DNA from: Ilumatobacter fluminis
Lineage (GTDB): Bacteria > Actinomycetota > Acidimicrobiia > Acidimicrobiales > Ilumatobacteraceae
Assembly: GCF_004364865.1 (NCBI RefSeq)
Contig: NZ_SOAU01000001.1
Coordinates: forward strand, 3,008,001 to 3,072,000
Direction: 5' to 3'
Length of the DNA stretch: 64,000 nt
Shown: positions 33,033 to 41,793 of the stretch, piece by piece
Position numbering within the stretch: position 1 is the stretch's first letter
How the letters are laid out: each line of letters starts with the position of its first letter
The notes under the pieces: model-generated
Databases searched by the model: none
Told to the model about the DNA's origin: nothing
The model's input: only the letters and a program-made list of their open reading frames with translations
Program-made: the position numbers and the translations under genes

Positions 33033-33572
33033 CTGCCGCCGGCAGAGCGACGGCAGGCGATCATCGACGCCGCCGTCCCCCTCGTGCGAGAACGCGGCTC
33101 GGCCGTCACGACGAAGGAGTTGGCCGAGGCCGCCGGGGTCAGCGAGGGCACGATCTTCAACGTGTTCGACGACAAGGTCGAACTGATCGAGGCCGTCGTG
33201 CTGTCGGTGACCGACCCCGGCCCCGTCAACGAGGCCATGGCGGCCATCGACCCGTCACTCGACTTCGCCGGTCAGCTCGTCGCCGCCACCGAGCTGCTCC
33301 AGCAGCGCACCACCGACATCTGGCGGCTCCTGTCGAAGCTCGTCGAACGCCATCCGCCGAAGCGCGGCCCGATGAGCGAACACCCCGCACTCGTCGAGCT
33401 GATGGCACGCCATGCCGACGAGCTCTCGCTCACGCCCACCGACGCCGCCCGCACCCTCCAGGCGTTCGTGCTCGCACTCACCCACCCGATGATCGCCGCC
33501 GAGCCCGCCCCGGCCGCCACGATCGTCGACCGATTCCTGCACGGCTGTGCCTCCCCCCAGGAGACCCGATGA
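33033..33572 (+). CDS. TetR family transcriptional regulator
   Basis: The protein has the TetR helix-turn-helix: ERRQAIIDAAVPLVRERGSAVTTKELAEAAGVSEGTIFNVFDDKVELIEAVV, then an all-helical ligand domain. The start is a problem: between an in-frame stop at 32985 and the helix-turn-helix there is no ATG, GTG or TTG. CTG at 33033 is used here because it keeps the whole DNA-binding domain; a GTG at 33084 would cut off the first helix. ATC at 32997 is a further possibility. The stop overlaps the ABC gene start (ATGA), so regulator and exporter are one operon under a palindromic operator. Confidence 0.85.
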   Translation: MPPAERRQAIIDAAVPLVRERGSAVTTKELAEAAGVSEGTIFNVFDDKVELIEAVVLSVTDPGPVNEAMAAIDPSLDFAGQLVAATELLQQRTTDIWRLLSKLVERHPPKRGPMSEHPALVELMARHADELSLTPTDAARTLQAFVLALTHPMIAAEPAPAATIVDRFLHGCASPQETR

Positions 33573-35305
33573 AGCTTCGCCAACTGATCGTCAACGGGCT
33601 GCGGCCGTATCGCCGCGAACTCGTGCTCGTCCTGATCCTGCAGGCCTTGCAAACGACCGCCACGCTGACCCTGCCCGGCCTCAACGCCCGACTCATCGAC
33701 GAGGGGGTCCTCGTCGGCGACAACGCCGAGATCTGGCGGGTGGGCGCGATCATGATCGCGTTCAGCCTCGTACAGGTCGTGTTCGCGATCGCCGCCGTCT
33801 GGTTCGGAGCACGCGTCGCCATGGGCTTCGGCCGCGACATCCGTCGCGACCTGTTCCACCAGGTCACCGACTACTCCGCTCGCGAGGTCGGCCGGTTCGG
33901 TGCCCCGTCGCTGATCACCCGCATCACCAACGACGTCCAGCAGGTGCAGCAACTCGTGGTCCTCGCGGCGACGATGATGATCGCCGCACCGATCACGATG
34001 GTGGTCGGCGTGATCATGGCGATGCGCGAAGACCTCGGGTTGTCGATCGTGCTCGTGATCGCCGTGCCGGCGACCGTTGTCGTGCTCGGCATCCTGATCG
34101 TCCAGATGGTCCCGGCCTTCCAGGCGATGCAGGTGCGCATCGACAAGGTGAACTCGGTGCTGCGCGAACAGATCACCGGCATGCGGGTCGTGCGGGCGTT
34201 CGTGCGCGAGCCGGAGGAGCGGGTGCGCTTCGCCGAGGCCAACGCCGCCCTGACCGACGTGTCGCTGCGAGCCGGGCGGATCATGGCGGCGATGTTCCCG
34301 ACGATCGGCTTCATGGTCAACGTGTCGAGCATCGGTGTGCTGTGGCTCGGCGCCGGCCGGATCGAGAGCGGCGACCTGCAGGTCGGGTCGCTCGTCGCCT
34401 ACCTGTCGTATCTGCTCCAGATCCTGATCGCCGTCGTGATGGCCACGTTCATGGTCTCGATGATCCCGCGTGCGTCCGTGGCGGGCGAACGCATCTCCGA
34501 AGTGCTGGAGCGTCCCTCGACGGTGACGGTGCCGGACGATCCGGTCACCGACATGCCCGAACGGGGCACGGTCGAGTTCGATCAGGTCGACTTCCGGTAC
34601 GCGGGCGCCGACCAGCCGGTGCTCTGCGACGTGTCGTTCCGGGTCGGGCCCGGCGAGACGCTCGCCGTCATCGGCAGCACGGGCGCCGGCAAAACCACGC
34701 TCGTGAACCTCGTCGCCCGCCTGTTCGACGCGACCGGTGGCGCCGTGCGGGTGAACGGCGTCGACCTCAAGCGGCTCGATCCGTCGCTGCTGTGGGGTCA
34801 CGTCGGCTACGTGCCGCAGCGGGCGTTCCTCTTCTCCGGCACGGTGGCGAGCAATCTGCGATTCGGTCGACCCGACGCCACCGACGCCGAGCTGTGGGAG
34901 GCGCTCGAGATCGCCCAGGCGGCCGGGTTCGTCCAGTCGATGCCGAACGGTCTCGACAGCCCCATCAACCAAGGCGGCACCAACGTCTCGGGCGGTCAAC
35001 GGCAGCGCCTGTCGATCGCACGCGCACTCGTGGCCAATCCCGACATCTTCGTGTTCGACGACTCGTTCTCCGCCCTCGACCTCGCCACCGAGGCGAGGCT
35101 CAGAACCGCCCTGGCGCCACGCACCCGTGAAGCCGCCGTGATCGTCGTCGCCCAACGGGTGTCGACGATCGTCGGCGCCGATCAGATCCTCGTGCTCGAG
35201 GACGGACGGGTGGTCGGACTCGGACGCCACGACGAACTGCTCGAACACTGCCCCACGTACGCCGAGATCCTGGCGTCGCAGACCGGTGAGGAGGCCGCGG
35301 CGTGA
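33569..35305 (+). CDS. ABC exporter half-transporter with degenerate ATP site
   Basis: The 578-residue protein has six membrane segments (about 15-305) and one nucleotide-binding domain. Walker A is GSTGAGKTT, the Q-loop YVPQR and the signature NVSGGQRQRLS are normal. The catalytic Glu after Walker B is replaced by Asp498 (FVFDDSFSALD) and the switch His by Gln529 (VVAQRVST). This is the pattern of the non-consensus subunit in heterodimeric multidrug exporters such as TM287/288 or BmrCD. It overlaps TetR upstream and the partner subunit downstream. The substrate is unknown. Confidence 0.93.
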   Translation: MKLRQLIVNGLRPYRRELVLVLILQALQTTATLTLPGLNARLIDEGVLVGDNAEIWRVGAIMIAFSLVQVVFAIAAVWFGARVAMGFGRDIRRDLFHQVTDYSAREVGRFGAPSLITRITNDVQQVQQLVVLAATMMIAAPITMVVGVIMAMREDLGLSIVLVIAVPATVVVLGILIVQMVPAFQAMQVRIDKVNSVLREQITGMRVVRAFVREPEERVRFAEANAALTDVSLRAGRIMAAMFPTIGFMVNVSSIGVLWLGAGRIESGDLQVGSLVAYLSYLLQILIAVVMATFMVSMIPRASVAGERISEVLERPSTVTVPDDPVTDMPERGTVEFDQVDFRYAGADQPVLCDVSFRVGPGETLAVIGSTGAGKTTLVNLVARLFDATGGAVRVNGVDLKRLDPSLLWGHVGYVPQRAFLFSGTVASNLRFGRPDATDAELWEALEIAQAAGFVQSMPNGLDSPINQGGTNVSGGQRQRLSIARALVANPDIFVFDDSFSALDLATEARLRTALAPRTREAAVIVVAQRVSTIVGADQILVLEDGRVVGLGRHDELLEHCPTYAEILASQTGEEAAA

Positions 35306-37200
35306 GCACCGACGATCGCACCCCTGACGAGCACGACGGCGAACGACACGACGACGAACTCGAGGTCATCACCACCACCGGCCGCGAAGCCCGACGAGGC
35401 AGCTTCGGCCCCGGTGGCGGCGCCGGCATGCCGACCGAGAAGAGCCGCGACGCCGGTGCGGCACTGCGCCGCCTGCGCGAGATCATCGGCCCCGAACAGC
35501 GCTGGATCGTGCTCTCGCTGTTCCTCACTGTGATCAGCGTGGCCTGCGTCGTCGTCGGCCCACGCCTGCTCGGTGAGGCGACCGACATCATCGTGAGCGG
35601 CGCGCTCGCCGGCGACATCGACACCGGCCGACTCGCCGACCAGCTCATCCTCGTCGGCGCGATCTACGTGGCGTCGTGGGTGTTCGGCTACGCCCAGGGC
35701 TACATCGTCGCCGGGTCGATCCAACGATCGATGTTCCGGCTCCGCGAAGCCGTCGAGAACAAGCTGCACTCGCTGCCGATCTCGTACATCGACCGCCAGG
35801 AGCGTGGCGACCTGCTGAGCCGGGTCACGAACGACATCGACAACCTCGCCCAGAGCCTGCAGCAGACGACGAGCCAGATCGTCACGTCGCTGCTCACCCT
35901 GATCGGTGTGACCGTCATGATGTTCACGATCTCGCCCCTGTTGGCGGTGATCGCACTCGTCACCGTGCCGACGTCGGTGTGGTTGATGAAGGTCATCTCG
36001 AAGCGGGCCCGGCCCCGCTTCATCGCCCAGTGGGGACACACCGGGTCGCTCAACGCGCAGGCCGAGGAGGTGTTCACCGGCCACGCCGTCGTAAAGGCGT
36101 TCGGTCGCCAGGACGACGTCGAGGAACGGTTCCGGAACGAGAACGACGAGCTCTACGAGGCGAGCCGGTCGGCCCAGTTCACGGCCAGTCTGATCCAGCC
36201 GATGATGGTCTTCATGGGCAACCTGCAGTTCGTGATCATCGCGGTCGCCGGCGGTCTCCGGATCTCGGCCGGGGCGATCACGGTCGGCGACATGCAGGCG
36301 ATGATCCAGTACGCCCGCCAGTTCTCCCAGCCGCTCACCCATCTCGCGTCGATGGCGGCCACGTTCCAGTCGGGCCTCGCCTCGCTGGAGCGGGTCGTCG
36401 AACTGCTCGACGCCGAGGAACAGTCACCGGAAGCCCCGGCGACGGTCGATCCGCAGCCGGTGCGGGGCCGCATCGTGTTCGACGACGTGTCGTTCTCGTA
36501 CGACCCCGACACACCGCTCATCGAGCACCTGTCGCTGACCGCGGAACCCGGCCAGACGATCGCGATCGTCGGCCCCACGGGCGCCGGCAAGACGACACTC
36601 GTCAACCTGCTGATGCGGTTCTACGAACTCGACGGCGGCACGATCAGCATCGACGGCCGCGACATCGCGTCGATCCCGCGCAGCGAGCTGCGTTCGGAGA
36701 TGGGCATGGTGCTGCAGGACACGTGGTTGTTCGGCGGGACGATCCGCGACAACCTCGCCTACGGCCGACCCTCGGCCACCGAGGCCGAGATCCACGAAGC
36801 CGCCGAGATCGCCTACGTCGACCGGTTCGTCCACTCCCTCCCCGACGGCTATGACACGGTCATCAACGACGAGGGCGACAACGTGTCGGCCGGCGAGAAG
36901 CAGTTGCTCACGATCGCCCGGGCATTCCTGAACGACCCGTCGATCCTGATCCTCGACGAGGCGACCAGCTCGGTCGACACCCGCACCGAGGTCCTCATCC
37001 AGGAGGCGATGAACCGGCTCCGCTCGCAGCGCACCAGCTTCGTGATCGCCCACCGTCTCTCCACCATCCGCGGTGCCGACGTCATCTTGGTGATGGACGG
37101 CGGCCGGATCGTCGAACAGGGCAACCACGACGAACTGATGGCCGCCGACGGCGCATACGCCCGCCTCCACCAAGCCCAGTTCGCCGGCCAAGCCACCTGA
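35302..37200 (+). CDS. ABC exporter half-transporter, partner subunit with intact catalytic site
   Basis: The 632-residue protein starts at a GTG overlapping the upstream stop (GTGA). It has a charged N-terminal extension of about 55 residues, six membrane segments, and a nucleotide-binding domain with Walker A GPTGAGKTT, Walker B LILDEATSSVD (Glu553) and switch His584 (IAHRLSTI). Its signature reads VSAGEKQLL (about 528-535) instead of LSGGQ. In a heterodimer this degenerate signature would face the degenerate Walker B and switch residues of the first subunit, leaving one full ATPase site. Together the pair is a probable multidrug or lipid exporter under TetR control. Confidence 0.94.
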   Translation: MSTDDRTPDEHDGERHDDELEVITTTGREARRGSFGPGGGAGMPTEKSRDAGAALRRLREIIGPEQRWIVLSLFLTVISVACVVVGPRLLGEATDIIVSGALAGDIDTGRLADQLILVGAIYVASWVFGYAQGYIVAGSIQRSMFRLREAVENKLHSLPISYIDRQERGDLLSRVTNDIDNLAQSLQQTTSQIVTSLLTLIGVTVMMFTISPLLAVIALVTVPTSVWLMKVISKRARPRFIAQWGHTGSLNAQAEEVFTGHAVVKAFGRQDDVEERFRNENDELYEASRSAQFTASLIQPMMVFMGNLQFVIIAVAGGLRISAGAITVGDMQAMIQYARQFSQPLTHLASMAATFQSGLASLERVVELLDAEEQSPEAPATVDPQPVRGRIVFDDVSFSYDPDTPLIEHLSLTAEPGQTIAIVGPTGAGKTTLVNLLMRFYELDGGTISIDGRDIASIPRSELRSEMGMVLQDTWLFGGTIRDNLAYGRPSATEAEIHEAAEIAYVDRFVHSLPDGYDTVINDEGDNVSAGEKQLLTIARAFLNDPSILILDEATSSVDTRTEVLIQEAMNRLRSQRTSFVIAHRLSTIRGADVILVMDGGRIVEQGNHDELMAADGAYARLHQAQFAGQAT

Positions 37201-37207
37201 CCCCGAC

Positions 37208-37293
37208 CGACGGATGGTGTCGGATCCGTTGCGTCGCCGCATCGCTCTCGCTCACCTGGCCTGACGACGCAACGGATCCGACACCATCCGTCG
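37208..37293. repeat. 29-bp perfect inverted repeat with 28-base loop
   Basis: Arms 37208-37236 and 37265-37293 are exact reverse complements; each contains GATGGTGTCGGATCCGTT or its complement. The element lies between the ABC operon stop (37200) and the SDR start (37319). It could terminate the ABC operon and is related to the unit at 30829-30858. Confidence 0.8.
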
Positions 37294-37318
37294 GGGCCCC
37301 ATCGGCCAGGCTGGGACC

Positions 37319-38068
37319 ATGGATCCGTTGTTCGACTTCTCGGGGAAGGTCGTGCTCGTCACCGGCGGGAGCCGGGGGTTGGGGTACGAGATGGTCAAGG
37401 CATTCGCCGAGCGCGGCGCCGACGTGGTGATCGCGAGTCGCAAGCTCGAGAACTGCGAGGCCGTCGCCGACGAGGTGCGTGCCCTCGGACGCCGCGCACT
37501 GGCGGTACAGGTACACGCCGCGAAGTGGGACTCGATCGACGCACTCATCGACCGCACCTACGACGAGTTCGGCCGCATCGACGTCTGCATCAACAACGCC
37601 GGCATGGGGCCGGCAGCACCCAGCCACGAGGTGACCGAGGCCCTGTTCGACAGCGTCGTCGGCCTCAATTTCAAGGGCCCGTTCCGCATGGCGTCGCAGG
37701 TGGCGAAGCGGATGAGCGACGGCGACGGCGGCGTGATCATCAACGTCACCTCGTCGGGCTCGCTGCTCCCCCTCCCGCACGTCGTGCCCTATGGCTCGGC
37801 GAAGGCGGCGTTGAACCAGATGGGGCGCTCGCTCGCCGCCGAGTACGGCCCGACGGTGCGCATCAACACCTTGTCGCCCGGGCCGTTCCTCACCGACATC
37901 TCGAAGGCGTGGACCGACGAGGCCCGCGAGACGGCCGACAATGCGCTCCGGCGTCCGGGCGACCCCGACGAGATCGTCACCGCGGCACTCTTCCTGGCCA
38001 GTCCGGCGTCGACGTTCGTCACCGGCGGACTGGTGCGGGTCGACGGCGGCATGCCGATCGGCCAGTAG
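37319..38068 (+). CDS. Short-chain dehydrogenase/reductase
   Basis: The 249-residue classical SDR has the cofactor motif TGGSRGLGYE, the NNAG motif (CINNAGMGPA), catalytic Ser in NVTSSGSLLP and Tyr-x3-Lys in YGSAK. The stretch VIASRKLENCEAVADEV suggests an NADP-type pocket with a basic residue after strand 2. It is FabG-like in size; the substrate is not predictable. Upstream is a long inverted repeat, and the next gene is convergent with a 15-bp gap. Confidence 0.88.
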   Translation: MDPLFDFSGKVVLVTGGSRGLGYEMVKAFAERGADVVIASRKLENCEAVADEVRALGRRALAVQVHAAKWDSIDALIDRTYDEFGRIDVCINNAGMGPAAPSHEVTEALFDSVVGLNFKGPFRMASQVAKRMSDGDGGVIINVTSSGSLLPLPHVVPYGSAKAALNQMGRSLAAEYGPTVRINTLSPGPFLTDISKAWTDEARETADNALRRPGDPDEIVTAALFLASPASTFVTGGLVRVDGGMPIGQ

Positions 38069-38083
38069 GCCGCGGCGTACTCG

Positions 38084-38608
38084 TCAGCCGTCGGGCGCGG
38101 CGGGCGGCCGCCAGCAGGTCGCCAGCAGCAGCGCGGCACCACCGACGCCGGCGCCGACGGAGATCGCGAGGCCGGTCCAACCGATCAGGTCGGCCCGGAT
38201 GTCGAGCGCGTCGTCGAGCGACCACGAGCCCGGGCCGACGGCACCGAGCACCATGCCGGTGAGCCCGAGCGTCATCACGTACTCCCAGCCCTCGCCGGGA
38301 CGGAAGATGAAGAACCCGTTGCCGCGATGGTTGATGACGAACGCGACGGTCATCGTCCCCACCACGGCGGCGCCCCCGAACGGGGACAGCAGACCGAGCA
38401 CGAGCAACGCACCGCCGACGATCTCGGTCAGGCTGGCGAGCCAGGCCTGCACGAGCGGCGGCCGCATCCCCATCGAGCCGAACCACCCGGCCGTGCCCTC
38501 GATCTTGCCGCCACCCCAGATGTGGTTGATCCCGTGGGCGAGCATGACCGCCCCGATCCCACACCGGAACACCAGCAGCGCCAGATCGATCGCCTCAGCA
38601 TCACCCAT
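38084..38608 (-). CDS. DoxX family membrane protein
   Basis: The 174-residue protein has four predicted membrane segments (about 10-27, 59-80, 86-105 and 140-165) with the DoxX-like FRCGIGAVMLAHGINHIWGGGKIEGTAGWF start and GGALLVLGLLSPFG. DoxX proteins have been linked to oxidative stress and thiol chemistry in mycobacteria, but the function here is not shown. It is followed upstream (higher coordinates) by a mixed repeat cluster. Confidence 0.85.
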   Translation of the reverse strand: MGDAEAIDLALLVFRCGIGAVMLAHGINHIWGGGKIEGTAGWFGSMGMRPPLVQAWLASLTEIVGGALLVLGLLSPFGGAAVVGTMTVAFVINHRGNGFFIFRPGEGWEYVMTLGLTGMVLGAVGPGSWSLDDALDIRADLIGWTGLAISVGAGVGGAALLLATCWRPPAAPDG

Positions 38609-38630
38609 GCCGCAGGACCGTAGCCAACCC

Positions 38631-38762
38631 GTCGGATGAGGTCAGACCCCAACCGACCGTTGTGCGACGTCGAGCCGCCTGCCAGAAGGGGTCAGGCACC
38701 TTCTGGCTCGCAGGCGCTGCGCTCTCCGAATCGTCTGCCAGAAGGTGCCTGACCCCTTCTGG
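38631..38762. repeat. Mixed cluster: one GTCGGATG-type element plus an inverted CCAGAAGG doublet
   Basis: The element at 38631-38657 is a hybrid with left arm GTCGGATGAG and right arm CCCCAACCGAC. The inverted doublet has elements at 38682-38706 (core GGGGTCAGGCACC) and 38738-38762 (core GGTGCCTGACCCC) with perfect CCAGAAGG/CCTTCTGG arms. The last copy ends two bases before the patatin stop codon. This site links the two sub-families. Confidence 0.85.
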
Positions 38763-38764
38763 CC

Positions 38765-39709
38765 TCAACCGACCTGGAGGGCGGCTTTCGTTCGTTCTCG
38801 GCCGAGGGCGATCAGGTCGGCGGCGCGGTGGAAGTCGAGGGTGCCGCCGGCGTCGCGTGGGATCGTGATGAGCACGTCGGGCGGGTAGCCCGCCAGCCGG
38901 TATTTGGCGACGACGCTGCGGAGCGTGTCGAGCGACAGGTCGACGACGTCGCGTGTCTTCAACCCGGCCGGAGGCGGATCGTACGCCGGTGCGTCTGCCG
39001 CGTCGGTGTCGGTCAGCTGGCTGCGCACGTTCCCCATCCACCGGTTCAACGTCCGGACGAGCTCGCTGTCGGGTCGGACTTCTTCGTCGTCGACCGCCGC
39101 CTCCTCCCGTGCCGGTGCATCCGGCCAACCGGCCACGCTCAGGTGCTCGCCGGCGAGTCCGACCCCGACGACGACGTCGGCCTCGATGCCGGCCGTTGCC
39201 ACGACCGGGAGTGGGTCGACCAATCCACCGTCGGCGAGCAGCCGACCGTTGACGACGACCGGGGTGATGACCCCGGGGATGGCCGACGACGCACGGATCG
39301 CTGCGTCGAGTCGGCCGCGCTGGAACCAGACCTCCTTGCGTCGGGTCAGGTCGGCGGCGACGGCGGTGTACGGGATCGGCAGGTCTTCGATCAGGACATC
39401 GCCGACCAGTTCGCCGAGCTTGCCGAAGATCTTGGCGGCACGCACCATGCCCGGACCCATGAGCGTCGGGTCGAGCATCCGCAGCACGTCGCGCTGGGTC
39501 AGTGTCACGGCCCAGTCGGCGAACTCGTCGAGACCGTTCACCGCGTGGAGTCCGCCGATCAGCGCGCCCATCGACGAACCGGCGATGCCCACGATCTCGA
39601 ACCCGTGCTCCTCGAGCTCCTGGATGACGCCGATGTGCGCGTAGCCGCGGGCGCCTCCGCTCCCGAGAGCGAGCGCCACGCGTTTGCCGGTTGCCGGATC
39701 GGTCGTCAC
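38765..39709 (-). CDS. Patatin-like phospholipase family protein
   Basis: The 314-residue protein is predicted to be a serine lipase/acyl hydrolase of the patatin fold with a Ser-Asp dyad. The oxyanion motif is GSGGARG (about 16-22), the nucleophile is Ser46 in GSSMG, and the Asp is Asp160 in LLADGGLVDPLPV. There is no signal peptide or membrane segment, so it acts inside the cell, probably on lipids at the membrane face. The start is GTG at 39709, 20 bases after the enoyl-CoA hydratase stop, which suggests cotranscription. Confidence 0.9.
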   Translation of the reverse strand: MTTDPATGKRVALALGSGGARGYAHIGVIQELEEHGFEIVGIAGSSMGALIGGLHAVNGLDEFADWAVTLTQRDVLRMLDPTLMGPGMVRAAKIFGKLGELVGDVLIEDLPIPYTAVAADLTRRKEVWFQRGRLDAAIRASSAIPGVITPVVVNGRLLADGGLVDPLPVVATAGIEADVVVGVGLAGEHLSVAGWPDAPAREEAAVDDEEVRPDSELVRTLNRWMGNVRSQLTDTDAADAPAYDPPPAGLKTRDVVDLSLDTLRSVVAKYRLAGYPPDVLITIPRDAGGTLDFHRAADLIALGRERTKAALQVG

Positions 39710-39729
39710 GTCGACCAGTGTGCCCGGTC

Positions 39730-40509
39730 TCAGCGACCGACGAAGTTCGGCGGGCGCTTCTCCAGGAAGGCGGCGACTCCTTCGCGGTGGTCGTCGGTCC
39801 GGAACAGCTCGCCGAGCGTCGCGCTGACCCACCGACCGAGTTCGTCCCAATCGGGATCGAGCGCCCTGCGTAAACCGGCCTTGAGCTGCCGCACGGCCAG
39901 CGGAGGATTGTCGGCGATCTCGTCGGCGAGGGCGAACGCCGTGGCCAGCAGTGTGTCGTGCGGGACCACGCGTGACACCAACCGGAGCCGGTGCGCCTCG
40001 TCGGCGCCGACGACACGACCGGTGAACAGCAGCTCGGCGGCGGTCTCACGACCGGCGATCCCGGCGAGCCGGCCGATGCCGGCGACATCGCAGCACAACC
40101 CTCGTTTCACGAACAGCTCACCGAGCTTCGCCCGGTCGGACGCGATGCGGATGTCGGCCATGAGCGCCAGCTCCATCCCCCACCCGACCGCTGCACCGTT
40201 CACTGCGGCGATCACCGGCACGTCGGTGGCCAGGAGGGCACCCGCCGCCGGTGTGATGCGTGGCTCCGTGCGCAGGCGATCGGCGGTCTGTTCACCCGAC
40301 GCGACCATCACCCGCTTGACGTCGTCGCCGGAGCAGAAGGCTGGGTCGGCACCCGTGATGACGAGGCATCGCGCCGTCGTGGTCTCGACCGCATACGTCA
40401 GTTCGGCGTAGGTGCGGTGCGTCAGTGCGTTGCGAGCGTCGGGTCGGTTCAGCGTGACGATGTCGACATGGCCGCGTCGGTCGACGATCAGGTCTTCGTA
40501 CTCCCCCAT
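39730..40509 (-). CDS. Enoyl-CoA hydratase/isomerase family protein
   Basis: The 259-residue crotonase-fold protein shows NRPDARNALTHRTYAEL, oxyanion-hole residues in DPAFCSGDDVKR and AAVNGAAVGWGMELALMADIRIAS, and the usual late helix LAVRQLKAGLRRAL and EGVAAFLEKRPPNFVGR. Asp/Glu at the two catalytic positions cannot be assigned with certainty, since the second region reads KLGELFVKRGLCCDVAGIGRLAGIAG. It lies upstream of the patatin gene on the same strand. Activity as a hydratase or as another crotonase remains open. Confidence 0.88.
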   Translation of the reverse strand: MGEYEDLIVDRRGHVDIVTLNRPDARNALTHRTYAELTYAVETTTARCLVITGADPAFCSGDDVKRVMVASGEQTADRLRTEPRITPAAGALLATDVPVIAAVNGAAVGWGMELALMADIRIASDRAKLGELFVKRGLCCDVAGIGRLAGIAGRETAAELLFTGRVVGADEAHRLRLVSRVVPHDTLLATAFALADEIADNPPLAVRQLKAGLRRALDPDWDELGRWVSATLGELFRTDDHREGVAAFLEKRPPNFVGR

Positions 40510-40554
40510 CGCCCGAGTCTCGTCAGTGCGGCGACGCCTCGACGATGCGGAGCG

Positions 40555-41793
40555 TCAGCGTGGGTCGATCGGGAGCAGACGGCGGAGCTGGCTGACGTGC
40601 CCTGGTTCGAGTTCGGCGAGGCTCGAGACGCCCAGCAGTTTCATCGTGCGGGTGATCTCGTCGGTGAGGATCTCAATCGCCCGATCGACACCTCGACGCC
40701 CGCCGGCCATCAGGCCGTACAGGTAGGCACGCCCGACGAGCGTGAACGCCGCGCCCTGGGCGACGGCGGCGACGACGTCGGCACCGGACATGATCCCGGT
40801 GTCGATCCAGACCTCGACGTCGTCGGGGAGCTCTCGCCGAACGGTCGGCAGCAGGTGGAACGGCACCGGAGCCCGGTCGAGTTGTCGACCGCCGTGGTTC
40901 GAGAGCAACACGCCGTCGACACCGAGATCGGCACACCGCTTTGCGTCGGCCAACGTCTGGACGCCCTTCACGACCACCGGTCCGGGCCAACGGTCCTTGA
41001 TCCAGCGGAGGTCTTCGTAGTCGACCGTCGGGTCGAACATGGTGTCGAGCAGGTCGGCGACGGTGCCGTCGAACCCCTTGAACGTCGAGAACTCGAGCGG
41101 CTCGGTGGTGAGGAAGTCGGTCCACCACCGCACCTTCGGGATCGCGTTGAGCACCGTGCCGGCGGTCAGCGTCGGCGGGATCGTCAGACCGTTGTAGCGG
41201 TCGCGCAGGCGTGCCCCGCCGATCGGCACGTCGACGGTCACCAGGAGCACGTCGAACCCGGCCGCCGCGGCCCGATCGAGCACGTCCATCGAGCGGTCGC
41301 GGTCTTTCCACATATACAGCTGGAAGAAGTTGCGACCGTGCGGGTTCGCAGCGATCACGTCCTCGGGGGTCGCCGTGCCGACCGTCGACAACGAGAACGG
41401 GATGCCGGCAGCGCCGGCTGCCGCAGCGCCGGCCCGCTCCCCCGCCGAGTGCATCATGCGGGTGAAGCCGGTTGGTGCGATGCCGAACGGGTGCGACGAC
41501 GCGCCGCCGCACACCTCGACCGACGTGTCGATCTCGGAGACGTCGCGCAGGATCGCCGGATGGAACTCGACGTCGTCGAACGCCTGACGGGCCCTCGCGA
41601 GCGACAGCTCGGCCTCGGCCGCCCCGTCGGTGTAGTCGAACGGTGCCTTCGGCGTGACCTTCTTGGCGATCGCGCGGAGGTCGGCGATCGTGTGAGCGTT
41701 CGCGAGCCGAGCCGCAGTGCGGTCGAGCGTCGGGCTCTTGAATCGCAAGAGCTCGGCGAAGTCGGCGGGCTTGGGGATGCGTCGTTCGTTCAT
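40555..41793 (-). CDS. lldD: FMN-dependent alpha-hydroxy-acid dehydrogenase, probable L-lactate dehydrogenase
   Basis: The 412-residue protein belongs to the lactate dehydrogenase/glycolate oxidase family. It has [18 protein letters not shown] and [15 protein letters not shown] (FMN site), [21 protein letters not shown], a Lys in [12 protein letters not shown], the catalytic His and substrate Arg in [14 protein letters not shown], and the FMN phosphate loop. ATG at 41793 overlaps the rhamnulokinase stop (ATGA). In this operon the lactaldehyde dehydrogenase step yields L-lactate, so oxidation of lactate to pyruvate is the natural job and completes the rhamnose route. Confidence 0.88.
   Translation of the reverse strand: MNERRIPKPADFAELLRFKSPTLDRTAARLANAHTIADLRAIAKKVTPKAPFDYTDGAAEAELSLARARQAFDDVEFHPAILRDVSEIDTSVEVCGGASSHPFGIAPTGFTRMMHSAGERAGAAAAGAAGIPFSLSTVGTATPEDVIAANPHGRNFFQLYMWKDRDRSMDVLDRAAAAGFDVLLVTVDVPIGGARLRDRYNGLTIPPTLTAGTVLNAIPKVRWWTDFLTTEPLEFSTFKGFDGTVADLLDTMFDPTVDYEDLRWIKDRWPGPVVVKGVQTLADAKRCADLGVDGVLLSNHGGRQLDRAPVPFHLLPTVRRELPDDVEVWIDTGIMSGADVVAAVAQGAAFTLVGRAYLYGLMAGGRRGVDRAIEILTDEITRTMKLLGVSSLAELEPGHVSQLRRLLPIDPR

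Noticed and set aside
30856-38762. Interpreting the palindromic elements simply as intrinsic terminators.
   Set aside because: Several occur in doublets with inverted cores, some lie directly upstream of start codons (30943 before nei) and arms co-vary between families. Termination may be a side effect but does not explain the pattern.
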